From Streptacidiphilus jeojiense (lineage in GTDB: Bacteria; Actinomycetota; Actinomycetes; Streptomycetales; Streptomycetaceae), in contig NZ_JOEH01000056.1 of assembly GCF_000719095.1 (NCBI RefSeq), positions 1 to 18,420 on the forward strand: 18,420 nt of DNA, written 5' to 3'. Position numbers and translations under genes: made by a program. This document shows positions 13,599 through 18,420 of the stretch, in pieces; positions within the stretch are counted from its first letter, which is position 1, and the number at the start of each line of letters is the position of its first letter. A model generated the notes under the pieces. The model was not told where the DNA came from, searched no databases, and saw only the letters and a program-made list of their open reading frames with translations.

Positions 13599-15455
13599 TC
13601 AGGTCGCGCTCCGCGGCGGGGCGGTCGGGGTCGGGGTCGAGGTCCTGGCCGGTTCGGGTTGGTGCAGGGTGGTCAGGATGCTCTGGTGGCTGATCCAGCC
13701 CAGGAGGTGGGTGTGGTTGTCGTCCAGGACCGGCAGGCCCTGGTTCCCTGAGGTCGCCAGGGTCTGCAGCGCGTCGTCGAGGGAGGTGTCAGCGGACAGC
13801 GCCTGCGACAGGTGGGCTGTCCGGCCGACCGCGATGGTGGGACCGGTGCCCTCGGCCAGGGCTTCGGCGACTCCGCGTGCGGTGGCGGTGCCCTGGTAGG
13901 AGCCGTCGGCGGCGACCACAGGCAGGATCCCGTGCGGGGACCTGGCCAGATCGTCCGCGGCCTGCGCCAAGGTGGTGCGGGTCCCCAGCGTCCCCGGGAT
14001 CGGTTCCAGGGCGTCGCGCACCGTCAGGCCGATGACGGGGCTATCGGGGTTGGGAGCGTCGAGGTCGATGCCGCGGCGGCGGAGTTTGGCGGTGTAGATC
14101 GTCTCGTGGGACAGGGCGCGGCTGACCAGGGTGGCCAGCACGATGGCGGTCATCAGCGGCAGGATGATGGTGTACTCGCCGGTGAGCTCGAACAGGATGA
14201 TCACGGCGGTGATCGGGGCGCGGGCCGCGCCCGCGAAGACCGCCCCCATGCCGATCAGGCCGTAGGCGCCGACCGGTCCGGCGACACCGGGCAGCAGGTG
14301 GTGGGCAGCGGCGCCGAACGCGGAGCCGAGCATCGCGCCCATGAACAGCGAGGGCGCGAACACCCCGCCGGAGCCGCCGATGCCGATGGTCAGACTGGTC
14401 GCCACGATCTTGCCCACCAGGAGCACGACCAGGAACCCGATGACGTACTTCCCGCCGACCGCGTTCTCCAGCACCGGGTACCCGACGCCGTACATCTCGG
14501 GCAGCACCAGCAGCAACAGGCCCAGCAGCAGACCGCCCACGGCCGGGCGGGCCCACTCGGGGCCGCGCCACACAGCGTCGCAGGCGTCCTCGATCCGGTA
14601 CAGCACCTTGCTGAACACCACGCCGAGCACCCCGGCCAGCAGGCCCAGCAGGGCGAACAGCAGGTACTGGGACAGGTGCTGGACCTGGAACGGGGGCAGG
14701 TGCAGGAACGGGTTGTTGCCCAGCGCGGCCCGGCCGATCACCGAGGCGGTCACCGAGGCCAGCACGACCATGCCGAAGGACTCGGCGGTGAAGTCCCGCA
14801 GGATCAGCTCCATCGCGAAGAACACGCCAGCCAGCGGCGCGTTGAAGGTCGCGGCGATACCGCCGGCCGCACCGCAGGCCACCAGGATCTTCAGCCGGTC
14901 CTCGGCGACCTTGACCCAGCCCCCGAGGCTGGACCCGAGCGCCGATCCGATCTGCACGATCGGGCCCTCGCGTCCCACCGAACCGCCGCCGCCGATGCAC
15001 AGCGCCGACGCCAGCGACTTGACCAGGGCGACCTGCGGGGCGATCTTCCCGCCCCGCCGGGCCACCGCGTACATCACCTCGGGCACCCCGTGGCCGCGGG
15101 CCTCGCGGGCGTAGCGCTGCACCAGCGGCCCGTAGATCAGCCCTGCGACCACCGGGGCCAGGAGCACGAAGAACCTTCCCAGCCAGGGCACGTGCGGGTT
15201 GGCGGCATGCCCTGCGGCGGAATAGTCGGCGTGGCCGGACAGCAGCAGCGTGAACGTCCTGATCATCCAGCGGAACGCGACCGCACCCAGCCCCGCCCCC
15301 GCCCCCACCAGCAGCGCGAGGGCCAGCAGGCCGCCCTTGGACTCCCGCAGCAGCCCCAGAGCACGACGCGGCCCGAACTGCAGGGGGATCGGTCCGGGCC
15401 TGTCCAGGCGAGTGCTTCCCGTGGCGGGTGCAGGGGGGTTCACGATGTCAGTCAC
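13599..15455 (-). CDS. ClC-family chloride channel/transporter with CBS domain pair
   Basis: This is a 618-residue membrane protein with a ClC core at about 40-450. Selectivity-filter motifs are GHGVPE (121-126, where the transporter consensus is GSGIPE), GREGP with the gating Glu E163, and GGSGGVFAP (360-368). The helix equivalent to the internal proton pathway reads FFAMELILRDF: the Glu matching E202 of the E. coli exchanger is present, but the next residue, equivalent to proton-relay E203, is Leu. It may be channel-like or proton-coupled by another route. Two CBS domains follow at about 473-608 (VRDALEPIPG ... HGILPVV; TSLDDALQTLATSGNQGLPVLDD), probably binding adenine nucleotides. GTG 15455 is chosen since CATAAT lies 6 bases upstream, inside a TTGCA palindrome, giving a leaderless, repressible promoter. 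Confidence 0.93.
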   Translation of the reverse strand: MTDIVNPPAPATGSTRLDRPGPIPLQFGPRRALGLLRESKGGLLALALLVGAGAGLGAVAFRWMIRTFTLLLSGHADYSAAGHAANPHVPWLGRFFVLLAPVVAGLIYGPLVQRYAREARGHGVPEVMYAVARRGGKIAPQVALVKSLASALCIGGGGSVGREGPIVQIGSALGSSLGGWVKVAEDRLKILVACGAAGGIAATFNAPLAGVFFAMELILRDFTAESFGMVVLASVTASVIGRAALGNNPFLHLPPFQVQHLSQYLLFALLGLLAGVLGVVFSKVLYRIEDACDAVWRGPEWARPAVGGLLLGLLLLVLPEMYGVGYPVLENAVGGKYVIGFLVVLLVGKIVATSLTIGIGGSGGVFAPSLFMGAMLGSAFGAAAHHLLPGVAGPVGAYGLIGMGAVFAGAARAPITAVIILFELTGEYTIILPLMTAIVLATLVSRALSHETIYTAKLRRRGIDLDAPNPDSPVIGLTVRDALEPIPGTLGTRTTLAQAADDLARSPHGILPVVAADGSYQGTATARGVAEALAEGTGPTIAVGRTAHLSQALSADTSLDDALQTLATSGNQGLPVLDDNHTHLLGWISHQSILTTLHQPEPARTSTPTPTAPPRSAT

Positions 15456-15457
15456 CC

Positions 15458-15470
15458 TTGCATTATGCAA
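15458..15470. promoter_or_regulatory. TTGCA palindrome, site 3 (ClC promoter)
   Basis: TTGCATTATGCAA, arms perfect. On the minus strand it contains CATAAT (15467-15462), the likely -10 of the ClC gene, and ends 3 bases from the GTG. A second half-site, TTTGCA at 15473-15478, follows. Binding here would block polymerase directly. Confidence 0.75.
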
Positions 15471-15882
15471 TGTTTGCACTGAGCCATGGGATTCGGGCCG
15501 ACTTCGATGCGAGACTCGGGGGCCATGCCTGTGAATTCGCGCCACCTGGACCCGCATTCCTTTGCACTGTGCAAGCATGGATGTCCCACCGTGCCGACCG
15601 AGCCCCCTGGGGGGACTGCCATGCCCCTCGCCCACTCGGCCACGGAGTCCCTGGAACGCCGGCCCCGCCGCTCGTCCCCCCGCTCGGCCTCAGCCCTGGG
15701 AACGGCAGGACGCCGACTGTGCGTCATGTCACAGCCGGGTACGTCCGGGCGGGCCCGATGACCGCAGGGACTGCGCGTACCGATCCGTGGACCGAGGACC
15801 AGGGGTTCAGAACCGACCGGCGCCGCAGCCGCCCCAAAGGGACCACCCGTACGACATTCGCTCCAGTACTCGGGGGACGGAC
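15471..15882. other. Divergent intergenic region between ClC and SpoIIE genes
   Basis: It contains palindrome site 4 at 15562-15574. A 46-residue plus-strand reading frame (ATG 15621 to TGA 15761, starting MPLAHSATESLERRPRR) follows a GGGGGGA ribosome binding site but has no recognisable similarity. The frame of the SpoIIE protein is also open back to ATG 15577 directly after site 4; that extension is Pro/Arg-rich and unlike the family, so I did not use it. A long leader of about 300 bases on the SpoIIE transcript is the alternative. Confidence 0.4.
15562..15574. promoter_or_regulatory. TTGCA palindrome, site 4
   Basis: TTGCACTGTGCAA, perfect 6-bp arms around one base. It lies between the divergent ClC and SpoIIE genes, 104 bp (centre to centre) from site 3. 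An ATG at 15577 follows two bases later, echoing the layout at the ClC start. Confidence 0.75.
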
Positions 15883-17151
15883 GTGACCGAGGAGCCGGCC
15901 CTGCTGCGGACCCCTGACCCCACCGCATCGCACTCCGGCGGATCCAGTGGCGACGGAGCGACGGCGGACACGCCTGGAGGGGCTGCGCCGAGACGGCGTC
16001 GACCCGCCGGCCGGCTTCTGCTGCCGGCCATACCGTTCGCAGCGATGGCCGTGGTCACCGTCCTGGACCTGATGGCCGGACCCGACACCGGATACCTGCC
16101 GCTGTTCTCACTGGGCCCGGCGTTCGCCTGCGTCGCCGGATCGGTGCGCCGCTCCCTGCTGGTCGGAGCCCTGGCCTGGGCACTGTGCCTGAGCGCCGCC
16201 GGCTACGACGGCCTCCTGCTCAGGCACCGTGCCACCGTGGCCCTGGTCTCGATCGCGGGTGTCACCGCGGCCGCGGCACTGGCCGCAGCCATCCGCCGCA
16301 GCCACGAACGCGAACTCGCCGACGTGCGCTCGGTCGCCGAAGCCGCCCAACGCGTCCTGCTGCGACCCGTGCCACGGCACGCGGGCCACATGCGCATCGC
16401 CGTCTCCTACACCTCCGCCGCCGCCGAGGCCCGCATCGGCGGCGACCTCTACGAGGTCGTCCCCACCCCCACCGGCGCCCGCGTCATCGTCGGCGACGTC
16501 CAGGGCAAAGGACTCGACGCCGTCGAGACCGCCGCCGTGGTCCTCGGCGCATTCCGCGAAGCCGCCCCCGAGGAGAAGGACCTGGAGACGGTCGGAAACC
16601 GCATCGAACGCGCACTGAACCGACGCCTGGAAGGCGAGGAGTTCGTCACCGCCGTCCTGGCCGAGATCGACACCGACCACGGCGTCACCCTCCTCAACTA
16701 CGGTCACCCCGCCCCGCTCCTGCTGCGCGCCGACGGAACCGTCGAACCGGCCGACCCCGACGCCTACGCGCCGCCCCTCGGCCTGGCCTCACTGGGCCCC
16801 CAGGGACCCACCCCGCACAAGGTCCAGCTCGCCCAGGGCGACCAGATGCTGCTCTACACCGATGGGGTCACCGAAGCCCGCAACCGCCACCGCGAGTTCT
16901 ATCCCCTGGCCCAACGCGCCCACCTCCTCGACCAGCCCGACCCCGAACGGGCCCTCGAAACCCTGCGCCGCGACCTGGTCGCCTACACCCACGGCCCCTT
17001 GCACGACGACGCCGCCATGCTGCTCCTGCGCTACCGCGCAACCCCGGAGGCACCGAACATCCCCGCCGACCGAACACACCAGCCGAGCACAGCGCCGGTA
17101 GCGCCCGACGAACCCCCACAGCAGCGGCGCCACGCATCGACCGGGACCTGA
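15883..17151 (+). CDS. Membrane SpoIIE-type PP2C phosphatase
   Basis: This is a 422-residue protein. It has a polar, disordered-looking N-terminus to residue 42, then about four hydrophobic segments at 44-137, a charged helical linker (RRSHERELADVRSVAEAAQRVLLRPVPR) and a SpoIIE PP2C domain at about 165-385. Motifs are GGDLYEV (186-192), GDVQGKG (204-210), NYGHPAPLLL, YTDGVTEAR (325-333) and HDDAAML (374-380), so the metal ligands look complete. Unlike the phosphatase at 7216 it has no HATPase domain, and its C-terminus is a short Pro-rich tail. Expected role: dephosphorylating a STAS anti-anti-sigma protein in response to a membrane or cytoplasmic cue. GTG 15883 has GGGGGA at 6-7 bases and removes an atypical upstream extension. 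Site 4 lies about 310 bp upstream, so it may belong to the palindrome regulon. Confidence 0.9.
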   Translation: MTEEPALLRTPDPTASHSGGSSGDGATADTPGGAAPRRRRPAGRLLLPAIPFAAMAVVTVLDLMAGPDTGYLPLFSLGPAFACVAGSVRRSLLVGALAWALCLSAAGYDGLLLRHRATVALVSIAGVTAAAALAAAIRRSHERELADVRSVAEAAQRVLLRPVPRHAGHMRIAVSYTSAAAEARIGGDLYEVVPTPTGARVIVGDVQGKGLDAVETAAVVLGAFREAAPEEKDLETVGNRIERALNRRLEGEEFVTAVLAEIDTDHGVTLLNYGHPAPLLLRADGTVEPADPDAYAPPLGLASLGPQGPTPHKVQLAQGDQMLLYTDGVTEARNRHREFYPLAQRAHLLDQPDPERALETLRRDLVAYTHGPLHDDAAMLLLRYRATPEAPNIPADRTHQPSTAPVAPDEPPQQRRHASTGT

Positions 17152-17201
17152 ACGACACTCCTGCCCTCGCGAGACATCGGCCCGGAGCCGCCAAGCCAGC
17201 A

Positions 17202-17224
17202 CATCTTTGCACCATGCAAAGATG
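17202..17224. promoter_or_regulatory. TTGCA palindrome, site 5 (longest arms)
   Basis: CATCTTTGCA and TGCAAAGATG are exact inverse complements around CCA, a 23-bp dyad that includes TTGCACCATGCAA (17207-17219). It is the most extended of the five sites and overlaps the -35 of the IHF-like gene promoter. Confidence 0.8.
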
Positions 17225-17236
17225 TGGCGTTACAGT
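17207..17236 (+). promoter_or_regulatory. Promoter of the IHF-like gene
   Basis: TTGCAC (17207-17212) and TACAGT (17231-17236) are 18 bp apart. The -35 lies inside palindrome site 5. The predicted start at about 17243 gives a leader of about 80 bases before the GGGAGG ribosome binding site. Confidence 0.5.
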
Positions 17237-17325
17237 AGAACCCCAAGACAGGGCCGGAAACACCGTCGCTCCGCGTGATCATCCGACCGACCCGTGGCCG
17301 CCTCCAGATCCGGGAGGACGCATCC

Positions 17326-17616
17326 GTGACCTTCACCCCCAACCCGGCAGGCCAACGAGCCCGCCAGCACATCCTGGGCGAGATCAGCACCAGGGGCGTG
17401 CCCGCGCTCGCGGAAACCCTGATCCACGCGCACTTCGGCGACGCCAGCGCCTCCCGCATACCGGTTGCCGAACTCCTGCTCGCCCTACCAGACCTGCCCT
17501 GGCCCGCAGTGCAGCAACTGCTCCGCCGCAGCGGCATCGACGAGAGGGAAACCCTCGGCCAACTCGACCCCGTTCAACAGGAATCCTTCGCCACCTCCCT
17601 GTCCGCGCTCTCCTGA
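17326..17616 (+). CDS. Small IHF-like (actinobacterial mIHF/S13-like H2TH) protein, divergent
   Basis: This is a 96-residue protein. The second half, IPVAELLLALPDLPWPAVQQ then LLRRSGIDERETLGQLDPVQ, follows the pattern of the actinobacterial integration host factor, where the core reads roughly KVxxLLESLPGVGKVRAxQIMERLGI, then SRRVRGLGxNQ. The helix-two-turn-helix GVGK hairpin that contacts DNA is replaced by DLPWP, and the RRVRGLG segment is weaker, so DNA binding may differ or be lost. The N-terminal half (RARQHILGEISTRGVPALAETLIHAH) is helical. GTG 17326 has GGGAGG 8 bases upstream; GTG 17275 would add 17 residues. It has its own promoter under palindrome site 5, 174 bp after the SpoIIE gene. 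Assignment rests on pattern similarity read by eye. Confidence 0.6.
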   Translation: MTFTPNPAGQRARQHILGEISTRGVPALAETLIHAHFGDASASRIPVAELLLALPDLPWPAVQQLLRRSGIDERETLGQLDPVQQESFATSLSALS

Positions 17617-17879
17617 CTCTGCACCGGACCCCGGGCCAGGATTCCGGCATTCACCGGCCCGCGCCCAGCTCCGCCCATCGACCTCCAGCGCCCGACACGG
17701 CGGCGGTCGTCTGCCGCAACCCGGTGGAGTTCGGCGCACCCACCACCGTCAGCCCTTGGCAGCACGAAGTAGCACTCCAGCACTCCGGTCAGTCCCGGGA
17801 CGCCTACTTCCGGGGCGCCAGGCGGCCAGTATCGTGCCGAGCATCTGCGTCGCACCTTGGGCACGAAGCGATCCCGGCG
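17617..17879. other. Intergenic region, no gene recognised
   Basis: This lies between the convergent IHF-like and STAS genes. Open frames exist on both strands but none has recognisable family motifs or a good start. No palindrome of the TTGCA type was found. Confidence 0.4.
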
Positions 17880-18224
17880 TCAGGCAGGCTCGTCGCTGTG
17901 GGACAGGAGCCTGTCGAGCCCCAGCTCGTGCATGTGTGTCCGGGTTCGGTCGCCGGCACGGTGGACTGTGAAGGTCACGACTGTCCCCTGGCTGCCGGTG
18001 GCCTCCAGTACGGGGAAGAACAGGACGGCGGCGGCCGCCGCGCTCATCGGGTTGGCCTGGTCGACGTCCAGGTGCACCTCGCGGGTGTCGGGCCCGATGA
18101 GTCCGGCGAGCTTGTCGGCGATCCGCTGCGCCAGCGCGGCGTTGACCACCCCGTGCACACTGGCCACCAGACAGCCGGGACTGCCTGGGTGAACGCGGAG
18201 CGCACGTCGGTCCTGGTAGGTCAT
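17880..18224 (-). CDS. STAS-domain protein lacking the usual phosphoserine
   Basis: This is a 114-residue protein with a STAS (anti-sigma factor antagonist) fold: GCLVASVHGVVNAALAQRIADKLAGLIG, then REVHLDVDQANPMSAAAAAV, then GTVVTFTVHRAG. In phosphorylatable relatives the segment after the third strand reads LDLSGVxFMDSSGLGVL. Here the same stretch is LDVDQANPMSAAAAAVL, so DSSG becomes SAAA and the standard serine target is absent. It may be a constitutive or non-canonical partner of the HATPase/SpoIIE proteins in this window. ATG 18224 follows GGAGAG at about 6 bases. It lies 74 bp downstream of the partial gene at the right edge on the same strand, so the two may be co-transcribed. Confidence 0.8.
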   Translation of the reverse strand: MTYQDRRALRVHPGSPGCLVASVHGVVNAALAQRIADKLAGLIGPDTREVHLDVDQANPMSAAAAAVLFFPVLEATGSQGTVVTFTVHRAGDRTRTHMHELGLDRLLSHSDEPA

Positions 18225-18298
18225 GGGCGGCTCTCCTTCGGGTACCTGAGTGGATGGGCGGTGAAGCGCGGAGGAGTTCGGGTGCTTGGGCGTGCGTG

Positions 18299-18420
18299 TT
18301 ATCGCCCGCTGCTCAGTCCGGACTCCTCCAGGTCGAGGTCGTACTGCAGTTGGCGCCGGGTGCTGTCGCTGATCTGGTGGCTGTCGTACATGCCCTGCAG
18401 CTCGGTGCCCTGCACCGCGA
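18299..18420 (-). CDS. 3' end of a gene, possibly a CPA1-type Na+/H+ antiporter
   Basis: Only the C-terminal 39 residues and the TAA stop (18301-18299) are in the window. They read AVQGTELQGMYDSHQISDST, then RRQLQYDLDLEESGLSSGR. The ISDxTRRxLxxDLDLEE pattern matches the C-terminal cytoplasmic tail of actinobacterial Na+/H+ antiporters as I remember them. The start lies beyond the right edge. It is upstream of the STAS gene in the direction of transcription, which would pair ion homeostasis with a sigma-factor regulator. The family call is tentative; the presence of a coding 3' end is well supported by codon use. Confidence 0.5.
   Translation of the reverse strand, partial: AVQGTELQGMYDSHQISDSTRRQLQYDLDLEESGLSSGR

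Noticed and set aside
13812..15482. Plus-strand 556-codon frame rich in Gln, His and Asp
   Set aside because: This is the antisense shadow of the ClC gene, with skewed composition and no motifs.
16108..16707. Minus-strand Gly/Asp-rich frame opposite the SpoIIE gene
   Set aside because: It is a shadow frame; the plus strand has all PP2C motifs.
1..18420. CRISPR array, rRNA or complete insertion sequence
   Set aside because: I saw no regularly spaced short repeats of CRISPR type, no rRNA-like stretches and no transposase gene with terminal repeats. The only repeats are the exonuclease copies and the 59-bp pair.

Overview
The base composition is very G+C-rich and codons end mostly in G or C. 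The genes are typical of actinomycetes: SpoIIE-type phosphatases, an F420-type DUF385 oxidoreductase, an actinobacterial IHF-like protein and several apparently leaderless starts. The window therefore looks like chromosome from Streptomyces, Kitasatospora or a close relative. It reads as accessory or stress-response DNA, with broken genes scattered among intact ones.

Left part (1-6.15 kb), an inserted defence-type segment. A partial gene runs off the left edge on the minus strand. A 3' fragment of a 5'-3' exonuclease gene (copy 1) follows. Next is one large intact gene (1434-5426) encoding an HNH-like domain, a NACHT/STAND ATPase and about 15 HEAT-like repeats, an architecture seen in candidate anti-phage NLR-like proteins. 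A second exonuclease fragment (copy 2) begins at the same internal point of the gene as copy 1. The two copies align over about 539 bp without gaps at about 91% identity, mostly with silent differences. Between the big gene and copy 2 lies a 59-bp imperfect tandem repeat that carries TTGAC-N5-GTCAA dyads.

Middle (6.3-10.7 kb). An orphan PhoU-like gene and a membrane SpoIIE/HATPase regulator lie on the minus strand. About 1.2 kb with no intact gene follows, holding gene debris that includes a short SAM-methyltransferase-like start. A MerR-family regulator with a fused Cys-containing C-terminal domain comes next, with a MerR-type promoter and a leaderless GTG.

Right part (10.7-17.6 kb), a putative local regulon. 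It holds an F420-dependent-type oxidoreductase, a universal stress protein, a SnoaL-like protein, a MarR regulator, a ClC chloride channel/transporter with CBS domains, a SpoIIE phosphatase and a small IHF-like protein. Five copies of one palindrome, TTGCA-N3-TGCAA (four exact, one with a single mismatch), lie between these genes, and most overlap a candidate promoter. I infer that the MarR protein encoded in the cluster is the regulator. A truncated ctaG-like fragment sits between marR and the ClC gene.

Right edge (17.9-18.4 kb). A STAS-domain protein without the usual phosphorylatable serine lies downstream of the 3' end of what may be a Na+/H+ antiporter gene. Two SpoIIE phosphatases, one with a HATPase domain, and a STAS protein within 11 kb suggest partner-switching control of stress sigma factors. 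The TTGCA palindrome would be a separate transcriptional layer over ion transport, redox and stress genes.
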